The translations under genes were made by a program, and so were the position numbers. From the NCBI RefSeq assembly GCF_014653945.1, contig NZ_BNAU01000001.1, forward strand, positions 744,001 to 808,000: a stretch of 64,000 bases of DNA, in the 5' to 3' direction. Each line of letters begins with the position of its first letter. Within the stretch, counting starts at the first letter, position 1. This document shows positions 8,197 through 17,457 of the stretch, one piece after another. The notes beneath the pieces were generated by a model. It was not told the origin of the DNA. It saw only the letters and a program-made list of their open reading frames with translations, and searched no databases. Origin of the DNA: Amycolatopsis deserti (lineage in GTDB: Bacteria; Actinomycetota; Actinomycetes; Mycobacteriales; Pseudonocardiaceae).

Positions 8197-10535
8197 ATGG
8201 GTGACGGTGCCGGAGGGGGGCTGCGGCATCCCGCCGTGGCGCTGACCAGCTTTGTCGGCCGTCGTCAGACCTTGGCGCAGCTGGACGCCGAGCTGCGCGC
8301 CCACCGGCTGGTGACCGTCACCGGTCCGGGCGGGGTGGGCAAGACTCGCACCGCGATCACCGCCGCCGACCGGACCAGCCTGCCCGGCGGGGTGCGGGTG
8401 GTGGAGCTGGCCAGCGTCACGCACGACAGCCAGGTCGCGCCCACCGTCGCGACCGCGATCGGCGTCTCCGACCAGTCCAACCGGGACGCCGTCGACCGGG
8501 TCGTGGACCACCTCTCCGGCACCAGCACGCTGCTGGTCCTGGACAACTGCGAGCACGTGCTGGACGCCAGCGCGCGGCTGGTGCTGCGGCTGCTGGAGGC
8601 GCTGCCCGGCCTGCGTGTCCTGGCCACCAGCCGGGAGCCGTTGGGCATCGGCGGGGAACGCGTGCACCTGCTCGCGCCGCTGGCCGTGCCGGAGGAGAGC
8701 GACGCGGCGGGCACCGGCGCCCTCGACCACGTCCCGGCGGTCCAGCTGCTGGTCGACCGTGCGCGCGCGGTGCTGCCGGACTTCACGGTGACCCCGGAGA
8801 ACCGGGCGGCGGTGGTGGCGCTGTGCCGCCGCCTCGACGGGCTGCCGCTGGCGATCGAGCTGGCCGCGGTGCGGTTGCGGTCGTTGTCGGTGTCGGAGGT
8901 GGTGCGGCGCCTGGACCGGCGGTTCCACCTGCTCGCCGGGACGGACCCGGCGGCGGATGCGCGGCAACGGTCGCTGCGGGCCCTGATCGACTGGAGCCAC
9001 GACCTGTGCACCCCGGACGAACGCCTGCTGTGGGCGCGGATGGCGGTCTTTCCCGCCTCGGTCGACCTGGAGACGCTGGAGCGGGTGTGCGGGTTCGGCG
9101 ACCTGGCCGGGGACCGGCTGTTCGACGCGCTCGACGGACTGGTCGGCAAGTCCGTCGTGGTCGCCGACCGCAACGGCGAGCAGGTCCGCTACCGCCAGTT
9201 CGTGACGCTGCGCGAGTACGGCGCGGAACTGCTGGCAGCCTCCGGTGAAGCGGATTCACTGCGGCGACGGCACCGCGACCACTTCATCGACCGCGCGGCG
9301 GAGTGTGTCGGCCGGTGGTGTGGCCCGCACCAGGCCGGCGACCTGGCGCGGTTGCGGGAGGACCACCCGAACCTGCTGGCCGCGCTGGCTTGGTCGGCCG
9401 AAACCCCGGGCGAGGCCCCGGCCGGGGCGCGGCTGGCGTCGCTGCTGCGCTACCACTGGATCGCCGGCGGGTTCCTCAGCAACGGGCGCCGGTGGCTGGA
9501 ACGCTTGCTCCCTCAACTCGAGCCCGGCAGCCCGGAACGTGGCGAGGCGCTGTGGGCGGCGGCGTGGGTCGCGCTGATCCAGGGCGACCGCATGGTGGCG
9601 AGGGGGTATCTGAAGGAGTGCGCGGTGATCGCCGACGCGCTCGGGGATCCGGGGCTGCGCGGGCACGTGCGGTTGTGGCGGGCGCTGCTGAACCTGTTCG
9701 AGGGCGATCTGCAGGCCGCGATCGGACTGTACCGCCAGGCGATCGCGATCCACCGGGCCGGCGGCGACACCGGGCTGGCGCTGACCGCGTCCTTCCAGCT
9801 GGCGATGGCGCAGGCCTACGCGGGCCGTCCACGGGAGGCGCTGGAGACGTGCTCGGCGGTGATCGAGGAGGCCTCAGCCGTCGGGGAACGGTGGAACCGG
9901 GCCTACGCGCACTGGGCGGCGGCCATCAGCCACCTGCACCTGGGGGAGGTGGCCGCGGCGCGGACGGCGATCGCCGCGGCGATGCGGATCGAGCAGGACT
10001 TCCGCGACGGCGTGTGCACCGCGCTGTGCACCGAGGTGTGCTCGTGGGTGGCCGCCTCGTCGGGCCACGCGGCCGATGCCGCGGCGCTGGAGGGCATGGC
10101 GGCCTCGGTGTGGCACCGGATCGGCACGTCGCTGCAGGCCTTCGGACCCCATGCAGCCCGGGAGGGACGACGGCACTCCACGGCAGTGGACGAACAACTC
10201 GGAGCGGCCACCGCCCGCGCCATCCGCAAGGACCACGCCGACGTCACGCTGCCGGACGCCGTGCGGCTCGGGCTCGATCTCGTGGTGCGCCAGAGCGGAC
10301 GTGGCCGCCCGATGCCGCCGCGCGAACCCCGCGTGCCGGAGTCGCCGTTGACCGGGCGGGAGCGGGAGATCGCCGTGCTGATCGCGCGGGGCCTGAGCAA
10401 CAAGGCGATCGCGGAGCGGCTGACGACTCACCGCGCACTGTGGACGGTCACGTGGAACGGATGCTGCGCAAGCTGGACTTCACCTCCCGCACGCAGATCG
10501 CCTCGTGGGTGGCGGCGAGCAGCGCGGCTCGCTGA
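8197..10535 (+). pseudogene. LuxR-family ATPase regulator, frameshifted before the HTH end
   Basis: Large regulator with an N-terminal NTPase (TGPGGVGKT, Lys at about residue 49; LLVLDNCEHVL Walker B), a long helical repeat region, and a C-terminal LuxR HTH that starts LTGREREIAVLIARGLSNKA. At about 10,425 the frame shifts: after AERLT the helix continues in the +2 frame as SPRTVDGHVERMLRKLDF and ends at a TGA at 10,535. As read, translation runs to 10,668 with a nonsense tail that enters the convergent FAD-synthetase gene. One missing base explains it. ATG 8197 is preferred for its GGGAGG site. It is probably the regulator of the divergent monooxygenase. A sequencing error is possible. Confidence 0.8.
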
Positions 10536-10553
10536 CGCACATGACCGGCGGCG

Positions 10554-11300
10554 TCAGCCGCTGAGGAAGTCCACGCCGGCCGGCCCGCTGCGCGAGGTGC
10601 GTACCGCCACGCCGTTCGCGTCCACCTCGACCACGACCTCCTCGCCGCACGTCAGCCGTCCCCGGTAGACGCCGGGCGCGGGCAGCGCGGTCCCCGGTTC
10701 CACGCGCAGCCGGCCGTTGGTGAGCACGCCTTCGACGCGGTGCGGCCGTCCCAGCGCCCGCGCGGCTCCGGCCACGTCACCGGCCCGCAGGCACGACCGG
10801 ACGTGCGTGGACGACACTAGCGGCAACAGGTCCACCGGGTGGGTGGTGAAGCCGTAGTTGCGTCCGAGCCGCCGCAGCGTGTCCGGAGTGCCCTCGCCGC
10901 GGTGGCCGAACGTGAAGTTGCTGCCCACCACCACGGCCGCGGCCCGCAGGCGCCCGGCCAGGATCCGGGCGACGAAGTCCAGGGGTGACATCCCCGCCAG
11001 CTCCCGGGTGAAGGACAGGACGCACACCGCGTCGACACCGAGTTCCCCGGCCAGCTCCGCGCGCCGCTGGACAGTGCTGAGCGCGTCGGTGCACCGCGGC
11101 GGCCCGACGACCCGCGCCGGGTGCGGGTCGAAGGTGACGAGCACCGTCGGCAGGCCGCGGGCCCGGCCGATGCCGACGGCCTCGCCGATGAGCCGCGCGT
11201 GCCCTCGGTGCACCCCGTCGAACACGCCGAGGGTCACCACGCACGGCCCGAGATCGGCGGGCCCGGTGTCGCGCCACACCGGGCACAGCGTCGCGGTCAT
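10554..11300 (-). CDS. FAD synthetase-like protein with a degenerate riboflavin-kinase half
   Basis: 248 residues. The N-terminal half is an FMN adenylyltransferase domain as in RibF: GVFDGVHRGH near residue 23, a NFTFGHRG segment and the SSTHVRSCLRAGD end. RibF proteins are normally about 300 residues or more, with a C-terminal riboflavin kinase containing a G-R-x-L-G-x-P-T-A-N motif. Here the match stops at ALGRPHRVEG and only about 50 unconserved residues follow. It may therefore only adenylate FMN. It follows the flavin monooxygenase/reductase genes on the same strand, which suggests dedicated FAD supply. ATG 11300 has GGAG upstream. Confidence 0.8.
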   Translation of the reverse strand: MTATLCPVWRDTGPADLGPCVVTLGVFDGVHRGHARLIGEAVGIGRARGLPTVLVTFDPHPARVVGPPRCTDALSTVQRRAELAGELGVDAVCVLSFTRELAGMSPLDFVARILAGRLRAAAVVVGSNFTFGHRGEGTPDTLRRLGRNYGFTTHPVDLLPLVSSTHVRSCLRAGDVAGAARALGRPHRVEGVLTNGRLRVEPGTALPAPGVYRGRLTCGEEVVVEVDANGVAVRTSRSGPAGVDFLSG

Positions 11301-11418
11301 CGCGGCTCCTCGCTGGTGTCGCCGGGTGCGGCGCCCCGGGGGAGGAGGCGCCGCACCCGGCGGTGGTGGCCCGGCGACGTCGTTGTCCACCCGGGCCCCG
11401 CCGTGCGGTCGGCCGCCG

Positions 11419-12960
11419 TCAGCGGCGGCGTTCCGGGTTGAACAGGTCCGGCACGGTCCAGCCGTCGAGGTCGTACTCGGCCATGCACTGCTCGGCGAAG
11501 CCCTTCATGCCGTCGGCCTGACCCGACTGCTGCGCGGCGAACAGCAGTTCGGCGCGCACGCCCTCGTGGTTGCCCGAGTAGTTGCGCTCGTACAGCTCGT
11601 GCCTGCCGCCGAACTCGCTGCCGATCGAGTCCCAGATCAGCTTCATCAGCTTGACGCGCTCGATCGCGTCGATGCCGTTGGAGCCGCGCACGTACTGGTC
11701 GAGGTAGGGGCGGATCTCCGGCGAGGCGAAGTCGTCGGCGTGCGAGGGCAGGTAGATCAGCCCGGATCCGAGGTCCTGCATGATGATCTCGCGCACGCGG
11801 GGGTAGCCGACGGTCATGAACCAGCGGTAGGCCAGGCCGTAGTCCAGGTGCGGCAGGACCGCGCCGTCGATCCACTCGTCGGGCCGCGCGGCCATCGCGT
11901 CGGACAGCGCCCAGAACAGGTTGCGCCACCCGACGACCTCGCCGACGCGGGTCTGGATGCCGCGGAAGTCCTTGGTGCCGGTGACTTCCACGCCCTTCAT
12001 CAGCAGGCCGGCGATGAAGTCGAGCTTGACCGCCAGCCGGGTGACGCCGTGGAAGGTGAAGCGGTGCAGGAAGCCGGAACCGGGGAAGAACGTGCTGGCC
12101 TTCTCGGCGTCGCCGTAGATGAAGACGTTCTCCCACGGGATCTTCACCTTGTCCAGGATGAAGATCGTGTCGTTCTCGTCGAACCGGGACGACAGCGGGT
12201 AGTCGAACGCGCTGGTCGCGCTCTGGGCGTAGGACTGGCGGCAGATCAGCTTCATGCCCGGCGCGCCCATCGGCACGGTGCACACCAGCGCGAACTCCCG
12301 CTTCTTGATGGGCAGGCCGTAGTGGGCGATGAAGTTGTAGTTCGTGATCGCCGAACCGGTCGCGACCACCTTGGCGCCGGAGACGATCAGGCCGTCGTCC
12401 TTCTCCTCCTCGACGTGGATGAAGATGTCCTTCACCTCGTCGGGGTTGCGGTCCCGGTCGACCGGCGGGTTGATGATCGCGTGGTTCCAGTAGAGGACCT
12501 TCTCCTGCGACTCGGTGTACCAGCGGCGGGCGTTGTCGGCGAAGGGGGTGTAGAAGTCGGAGTTCGCGCCCAGGGTGCCGAGGAAGGCGGCCTTGTAGTC
12601 GGGGCTGCGGCCCATCCAGCCGTAGGTCATGCGGGCCCATTCCGCGATCGCGTCCCGGTCGGCGAAGAGGTCTTCCCGGCTGCGCGGGGTGCGGAAGAAC
12701 GGGTGCGTGAAGCCGCCGCTGCCGGTGTCCGTCGGCGCGGTGAGCACGCCCTGCTTGTCCGGGTCGTGCAGGGCGTCGTAGAGGCGCGCGGTCATGCGCG
12801 CCGAGTTGCGGAACGCCGGGTGGGTGGTGACGTCGTCGACCTTTTCGCCGTAGATGAAGATCTCGCGACCGTCCCGGATGCTTTCCAGGTACTCCTCGCC
12901 GGTCATCGGGCGGGTGGTCCGGGTGGGGGTCACGGCTTCGTCGGGCTGGTGGATCGCCAC
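11419..12960 (-). CDS. HpaB-family FADH2-dependent monooxygenase, oxygenase component
   Basis: 513-residue protein of the 4-hydroxyphenylacetate 3-monooxygenase (HpaB/HpaH) family. It has the family start [18 protein letters not shown], the [11 protein letters not shown] and [12 protein letters not shown] flavin-contact region, and a C-terminal [18 protein letters not shown] segment. Such enzymes use reduced FAD from a separate reductase to hydroxylate phenols. GTG 12960 is chosen because it has AAGGGA upstream and begins the conserved N-terminus. The reductase gene lies 47 bp upstream and the FAD-synthetase-like gene downstream. The true phenolic substrate is unknown. Confidence 0.92.
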   Translation of the reverse strand: MAIHQPDEAVTPTRTTRPMTGEEYLESIRDGREIFIYGEKVDDVTTHPAFRNSARMTARLYDALHDPDKQGVLTAPTDTGSGGFTHPFFRTPRSREDLFADRDAIAEWARMTYGWMGRSPDYKAAFLGTLGANSDFYTPFADNARRWYTESQEKVLYWNHAIINPPVDRDRNPDEVKDIFIHVEEEKDDGLIVSGAKVVATGSAITNYNFIAHYGLPIKKREFALVCTVPMGAPGMKLICRQSYAQSATSAFDYPLSSRFDENDTIFILDKVKIPWENVFIYGDAEKASTFFPGSGFLHRFTFHGVTRLAVKLDFIAGLLMKGVEVTGTKDFRGIQTRVGEVVGWRNLFWALSDAMAARPDEWIDGAVLPHLDYGLAYRWFMTVGYPRVREIIMQDLGSGLIYLPSHADDFASPEIRPYLDQYVRGSNGIDAIERVKLMKLIWDSIGSEFGGRHELYERNYSGNHEGVRAELLFAAQQSGQADGMKGFAEQCMAEYDLDGWTVPDLFNPERRR

Positions 12961-13007
12961 GGGATTGGTCCCTTCGTCGTTGAACGGGATCGTTGTGGTG
13001 GGGGGAA

Positions 13008-13550
13008 TCAGACGGCCGCGGGAGCGGCCGGGAACCAGCCGATCTCGGGGCAGTCGAGGGAGACGGCCCAGTGCGAGCCGTCGTCGGCGGGGCCGAGTTC
13101 GCGGAAGCGGCCCGAGTGGAACAGCAGCGGCTCGGCGTCGGTGATCTCGAGGTCGACGACCTCGCCGAGCACGATGAGGTGGTCGCCGCCGTCGTAGGTG
13201 CGCCACGGCAGGCACGAGATCGTCGCGGCGTTGCCGAGCAGCACCGGCGCCGTCGGGCCGGTGCCCCAGCGGGGCCCCGGGTGCTGCGGGCGGCCGGCGA
13301 AGTGCATCGCCGTGTCCAGCTGGTTCGCGGCGAGGATGTTCACCGCGAAGGGGGACCCGGCCAGGTATCCGCACGCCTTGGAGGTGCGCGTCAGCGTGAC
13401 CTGGCAGAGCGCGGGCTCGAGCGAGACCGCGGTGAACGCGTTCACGGTCGCGCCGTGGGGTTCCCCGGCGCTGTTCCGGCAGGTCACCACCGTGACACCG
13501 GTGGCGAACCGGCCGAAGCCGGCGCGCAGCTGCCGCTGATCGAGCGTCAT
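13008..13550 (-). CDS. flavin reductase (HpaC-like)
   Basis: 180-residue flavin reductase domain protein: [10 protein letters not shown] and [19 protein letters not shown] near the N-terminus are the flavin-binding split-barrel landmarks. The family reduces FAD or FMN with NAD(P)H and hands it to a two-component monooxygenase. It is the first gene of the block with the HpaB-like oxygenase and has a strong ribosome site (AGGAGGTG) before ATG 13550. Two operator-like palindromes lie directly upstream, between it and the divergent IclR gene. Confidence 0.92.
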   Translation of the reverse strand: MTLDQRQLRAGFGRFATGVTVVTCRNSAGEPHGATVNAFTAVSLEPALCQVTLTRTSKACGYLAGSPFAVNILAANQLDTAMHFAGRPQHPGPRWGTGPTAPVLLGNAATISCLPWRTYDGGDHLIVLGEVVDLEITDAEPLLFHSGRFRELGPADDGSHWAVSLDCPEIGWFPAAPAAV

Positions 13551-13564
13551 CGTCGACACCTCCT

Positions 13565-13599
13565 GTACGCTATGCGTACTAGCTGTCCGCTTTGCGTAC
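13565..13599. promoter_or_regulatory. two operator palindromes, probable IclR sites
   Basis: GTACGC-TAT-GCGTAC (13565-13579) is a perfect 6-3-6 palindrome. GTCCGC-TTT-GCGTAC (13585-13599) is a second copy with one arm mismatch. The copies start exactly 20 bp apart, two helical turns, so dimers would sit on one face of the DNA. They lie in the divergent promoter of the flavin reductase and IclR genes. Confidence 0.7.
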
Positions 13600-13662
13600 A
13601 CGAGAAGGGTGCCCGCTGGTGGGTGAGCGAGTCAATACCTCGCATGCGGGAAGATGGCGGCC

Positions 13663-14484
13663 ATGACCACCGAGGGGAATCCGCGCGACCTCATCCAGAG
13701 CCTCGAGCGGGGCTTCGCGGTGCTGCTCGCGTTCGACGCGGAACGGCCCAACCCCACGCTCGCCGAACTGGCGGCCGCGACGAACCTGTCACGCCCGGCG
13801 GTGCGGCGGATCCTGCTGACCCTGCAGCACCTCGGCTACGTGCACGGCGAGGGCGGGCGCTGGACGCTGACGCCGCGGGTGCTGAGCATCGGGCAGCACT
13901 ACTCCGCTTCGCACGGGATGATCGAGATCGCGCAGCCGCACCTGCTCCGGCTCGCCGAGCAGACCGGCGAGTCGGCGTCGCTGGCCGCGCTCGACGGCAC
14001 CGAGGTCGTCTACGTCGCCCGCGTGCCGGTGCGGCGGATCATGAGCATCAACATCTCGATCGGGACGCGCGTGCCCGCGCACTCGACGTCGATGGGCCGC
14101 GTGCTGCTCGCGTGGGCGCCGGACGAGGTGGTCGACCACGTCATCGCCGCGGGACTGGAGGCCCACACCGAGCACACGGTCACCGACCCGGACGAGTTCC
14201 GGCGCCGGCTGCGCGACGTCCGGTCGCTGGGCTACTCGGTGGTCGCGGAGGAGCTGGAGAAGGGCCTGCTCTCGGCCGCCGCACCGGTGCGGGACTCCTC
14301 GGGGGCCGTGGTGGCCGCCCTGGCCTCCTCGACGTCCAGCGGACGCTCCACTGTGGAGCAGCTGCGCGCCGACGTGGTGCCGCTCCTGGTCAAGACGGCG
14401 GAACGCATCAGCGCCGACTTCGGCCACCGGCAGGGCGTGACGTCCGGACCGCTCGTCCGGAAAGGACACGAAGGCTTCTTCTGA
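13663..14484 (+). CDS. IclR-family transcriptional regulator
   Basis: 273-residue regulator. The N-terminal winged helix contains SLERGFAVLLAFD and LAELAAATNLSRPAVRRIL, and the C-terminal effector domain has GTRVPAHSTSMGRVLLAW and GYSVVAEELEKGL, as in PcaR/PobR-like regulators of aromatic catabolism. ATG 13663 is preferred because GGGAAG lies 9 nt upstream; ATG 13654 is an alternative. It diverges from the two-component monooxygenase operon, which it probably controls. Confidence 0.92.
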   Translation: MTTEGNPRDLIQSLERGFAVLLAFDAERPNPTLAELAAATNLSRPAVRRILLTLQHLGYVHGEGGRWTLTPRVLSIGQHYSASHGMIEIAQPHLLRLAEQTGESASLAALDGTEVVYVARVPVRRIMSINISIGTRVPAHSTSMGRVLLAWAPDEVVDHVIAAGLEAHTEHTVTDPDEFRRRLRDVRSLGYSVVAEELEKGLLSAAAPVRDSSGAVVAALASSTSSGRSTVEQLRADVVPLLVKTAERISADFGHRQGVTSGPLVRKGHEGFF

Positions 14485-14526
14485 CGGTCGCCGGCATCCC
14501 GAGCGGCCGGAGCCGGCGGACCGGGT

Positions 14527-14562
14527 GGATCGCGCGCTCCGGACCCGGCGGGCGCGCGATCC
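14527..14562. terminator. inverted repeat between convergent genes
   Basis: GGATCGCGCGC (14527-14537) and GCGCGCGATCC (14552-14562) form a perfect 11-bp stem with a 14-nt loop in the 87-bp gap between the convergent IclR and hydrolase genes. No T-run; a bidirectional terminator is likely. Confidence 0.6.
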
Positions 14563-14571
14563 CCGGTCGTC

Positions 14572-15492
14572 TCACACGCGCTTCGCCAGCAGGTGTTCGA
14601 CGAACCAGTCCCGGGCCGGCGGCGCCGAGCACTCGAACCCGGGCCCGTGGTAGGCGTCGAAGTGGCCGCCCGGGATCAGGACGAGCTTCTTCGGGTGCAG
14701 GGCCTCCTCGTAGACCTGCGTGGCCAGCTGCCCGTCGGCCAGCCGGTCGAGCGGGGCGACGATCATGAGCAGCGGCGTCGGCGCGATGAGCCGCGCCCAG
14801 CGGCCCGGCTCGTACCCGCGCAGGAACTCCATCGACAGCAGCGTGACCTCGTTGCGCCACGCCGGCGCCCGCTGCTCGGCGGTGGTCGTGCACCACTCGT
14901 AGGCGTCCGGCGTCGGCAGCGCGGCCGCACCGGCCGGATCGGTCGTCACCACCGGCAGCATCGACGGCTCCGCGCCGGCCAGCCGGGCCCGGCGCTCGGC
15001 CGCGAACACCGCGTCCAGCTCGGCCCAGCGATCGATCCGGATCAGCTCCTTGAACGCCATCGACCCCGACACCGGCGGCACCTGGCTCACCACCGCCTTC
15101 ACCCGGCGGTCGATGCCGGCCACGACGAGGGCGTGCCCGCCGGCGTAGCTGGAACCCCACAGGCCGATCCGCTCGGCGTCCACCTCCGGCCGCGACTGCG
15201 CGTAGGTGATGGCGTGCTGCACGAACCGGACCTGCTGCCACGGGTCGATCTCCAGCCGCGGGCACCCCGGCACGGCGTCACTGGCGCCGAACCCGGGGTG
15301 GTCGTACACCAGGCACGCCAGCCCGGCCGCCTGGAACAGCTCCGCGTAGCTGTCCAGGTACATCTCCTTGACGCCGGAGAACCCGTGCTGCAGCACCACA
15401 CACGGGGCCTCGCCGGTCGCTCCCTCCGCCGGGTAGAACCAGCCGCGCAGCGTCGTGCCCTGCGCGGTGAACTCGATGTCCTCACGTGCCAC
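14572..15492 (-). CDS. alpha/beta hydrolase
   Basis: 306-residue hydrolase with HGFSGVKEMYLD near residue 36, the nucleophile elbow GSSYAGG (about 114), and a C-terminal His in GGHFDAYHG. The pattern resembles the acetylxylan-esterase/dienelactone-hydrolase-like group often seen near aromatic-compound genes in actinomycetes. It is 33 bp downstream of the AraC gene and may share its transcript. Substrate unknown. Confidence 0.88.
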   Translation of the reverse strand: MAREDIEFTAQGTTLRGWFYPAEGATGEAPCVVLQHGFSGVKEMYLDSYAELFQAAGLACLVYDHPGFGASDAVPGCPRLEIDPWQQVRFVQHAITYAQSRPEVDAERIGLWGSSYAGGHALVVAGIDRRVKAVVSQVPPVSGSMAFKELIRIDRWAELDAVFAAERRARLAGAEPSMLPVVTTDPAGAAALPTPDAYEWCTTTAEQRAPAWRNEVTLLSMEFLRGYEPGRWARLIAPTPLLMIVAPLDRLADGQLATQVYEEALHPKKLVLIPGGHFDAYHGPGFECSAPPARDWFVEHLLAKRV

Positions 15493-15525
15493 GAAATCCT
15501 CCTCGATCCACAGCGGCTTCGCCGG

Positions 15526-16500
15526 TCAGCCTGACTCGGGCGCGGCGCCGACCGCCTGCACTTGCCTGCCAGCGACTGGTCCGGCCGTGCCAGCACCGGC
15601 CCGGTGGTCGCGCGGGGTGCACCCGTAGCGCGCGCGGAAGGCACGCGTGAAGTGGCTGGCGTCGGCGAAACCCCAGCGCAGGGCGATGTCGGCGATCGGG
15701 TCGTCGCCGGTGGCGAGGTCACGGCGCGCGCGGGCGAGGCGGCGGTCGCGGACGAACGCCGCCACTGTCGTCCCGGCCCCGGCGAACACGCGGTACACGC
15801 TGCGCACCGACATGCCGTGCGCGGCGGCGATGGCCGCCGGGGTGACCTCGCCCGAGGCCAGGTGCCGTTCGATCCACGTCTCCATCAACGCCAGCGGCGC
15901 CGGTGCGGTGTCGTGCCGGGCCGCCGCCGCGAACAGGTCGAGCGCCGCGGACCGCGCGGTGGCCACTTCCGCCGGGCCCAGGCGGTCGAGCGTGCGGGAC
16001 AAGATGTCGAGGTAGCCGGTGAACAGCCGGACCGCGGGCGCGGACCCGTCGAGCACGACTGTCCGGAACAGACGGTGCCCGCCGGGCACGTCGGCGAGCG
16101 CGGCGACCGGGACGATGAGCGTCTGCTTCCGCTGCGGCGCGTGCACCTCGAACCGGGCCGGGCGGTCGCTGCGCCACACCACCACGTCGCCCGGCCGCAG
16201 CTCAGCGGTGGCCTCGCCGAGCGCCACCGTTTCCCGCCCCCGCCGGACGACCATCACCCCCAGGTACGGGCGTCCGGTGCGGGCGGCGCGACGCGGCCCC
16301 CGGCGGCCGCTGCACGGGTCGCACGCGGTGTCCACGAGGACGACGTCGTCGATGCGCCGCCGCCGGATCGAGGCCCGGAACGACTCGGCCGGCCTGCCGA
16401 GCCGCACCGCCATGTCCACGTGCGTCTCGGCGACCAGTTCCTCGAGCCGGGCCTCGCGCTGGGCGGCGGGCACCGCGGTCAGATCGTGGAAGTCAGCCAT
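15526..16500 (-). CDS. AraC-family transcriptional regulator
   Basis: 324-residue protein with an N-terminal sensor domain and a C-terminal double HTH: AIAAAHGMSVRSVYRVF and the signature PIADIALRWGFADASHFTRA near the end. ATG 16500 overlaps the stop of the SDR gene by 8 bp on the same strand, which fixes the start and indicates translational coupling. It probably regulates this small SDR-regulator-hydrolase operon. Confidence 0.9.
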   Translation of the reverse strand: MADFHDLTAVPAAQREARLEELVAETHVDMAVRLGRPAESFRASIRRRRIDDVVLVDTACDPCSGRRGPRRAARTGRPYLGVMVVRRGRETVALGEATAELRPGDVVVWRSDRPARFEVHAPQRKQTLIVPVAALADVPGGHRLFRTVVLDGSAPAVRLFTGYLDILSRTLDRLGPAEVATARSAALDLFAAAARHDTAPAPLALMETWIERHLASGEVTPAAIAAAHGMSVRSVYRVFAGAGTTVAAFVRDRRLARARRDLATGDDPIADIALRWGFADASHFTRAFRARYGCTPRDHRAGAGTAGPVAGRQVQAVGAAPESG

Positions 16501-17341
16501 GCGGGATCTTGAACGGCTGGGTGGCGCCGGCGTCGAGCACCATGGTCGTGCCGGTGACGTGGCGGGACTCGTCGGAGGCCAGGTACAGGACGGCGTTGCT
16601 GATGTCGTCCACATCGAGCCACGGGATCGGCAGCGCGTTGAGCGTCTTCATCCCGACGGCGGCCTGCTCCCGGGTCGCGCCCTCGATTCCGCCGAGGAAC
16701 AGCTTCCAGGAGGCTTCGTTGGCCACCATGGGGGTGTCCACAGTGGCCGGGTGGATGGAGTTGACGCGGATGTGGTGCGGCGCCAGCTCGATCGCGAGCA
16801 CCCGCATCAGCCCGGTGACGCCGTGCTTGGCCGCGGTGTAGTGAGCCAGGTGGGGGAAGCCGATCAGGCCGGCGATCGAGCTGGTCAGGATGATCGAGCC
16901 GCCGCGGCCGCGCTCCACCATGGACGGCGCCGCGGCCCGGACCGTCTTCCACACGCCGGTGAGGTTGATGTCGAGGACGTCGTGCCACATCCGCTCGGTG
17001 AGCTCCAAGGCGGACCCGAAGCTCGCGATGCCGGCGTTGGCGCAGACGACGTCGATGCCGCCGAAGCGGGCCAGGCCCTCTTCGACGACCCGTTCCAGGG
17101 CGGCGAGATCCCGGACGTCGGCCTGCCGCGCCAGCACCCGCCCGCCGAGTTCCTCGACGCGCTTGGCGGTTTCGGCCAGGTCGGCGTCGGTCGCCCCGTC
17201 GTAGGGCGTGGTGCCGACGCTCTGGCACAGGTCGACGGCGATGATGTCCGCGCCCTCGGCGGCCAGGCGCAGCGCGTGCGCGCGTCCCTGGCCGCGGGCG
17301 GCTCCGGTGATGAAGGCGACTTTGCCTTCGGCTCGCTTCAT
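16493..17341 (-). CDS. mycofactocin-coupled SDR family dehydrogenase
   Basis: 282-residue short-chain dehydrogenase: cofactor motif TGAARGQGRAHA, the extended N-terminal section EGADIIAVDLC, NAG at about residue 99, and the active-site Tyr/Lys in HYTAAKHG. The G-Q-G-R-x-H-A and D-I-I-A-x-D sequences with the long insertion after the first strand are those of the mycofactocin-associated SDR subfamily, in which the nicotinamide cofactor does not exchange freely and mycofactocin accepts the electrons. Mycofactocin genes are not in this window. First gene of its operon; diverges from a PucR-type regulator. Confidence 0.9.
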   Translation of the reverse strand: MKRAEGKVAFITGAARGQGRAHALRLAAEGADIIAVDLCQSVGTTPYDGATDADLAETAKRVEELGGRVLARQADVRDLAALERVVEEGLARFGGIDVVCANAGIASFGSALELTERMWHDVLDINLTGVWKTVRAAAPSMVERGRGGSIILTSSIAGLIGFPHLAHYTAAKHGVTGLMRVLAIELAPHHIRVNSIHPATVDTPMVANEASWKLFLGGIEGATREQAAVGMKTLNALPIPWLDVDDISNAVLYLASDESRHVTGTTMVLDAGATQPFKIPHG

Positions 17342-17365
17342 GGGTGTCCTCCACGGATCGGGTGA

Positions 17366-17456
17366 GCGTCAGCGTGCCCGCGGCGCCGCGAGCTGTCTTC
17401 GGTCAACCGGTCAACCGCGGGGCGCCCGGTTGACCATCTGGCGGATACGCTGACGC
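17366..17456. promoter_or_regulatory. repeat-rich divergent operator region
   Basis: GGTCAACC occurs twice in tandem (17401-17408, 17409-17416) and once inverted (17428-17435); the outer copies extend to a perfect 10-bp inverted repeat GGTCAACCGG/CCGGTTGACC. A second perfect 10-bp pair, GCGTCAGCGT (17366-17375) and ACGCTGACGC (17447-17456), brackets the region. It lies between the SDR and PucR genes and is probably the PucR-type regulator's binding region. Confidence 0.6.
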
Positions 17457-17457
17457 C

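Noticed and set aside
10420-10440. Programmed frameshift in the LuxR-type gene
   Set aside because: No slippery heptamer or downstream pseudoknot visible; a simple one-base deletion explains it.
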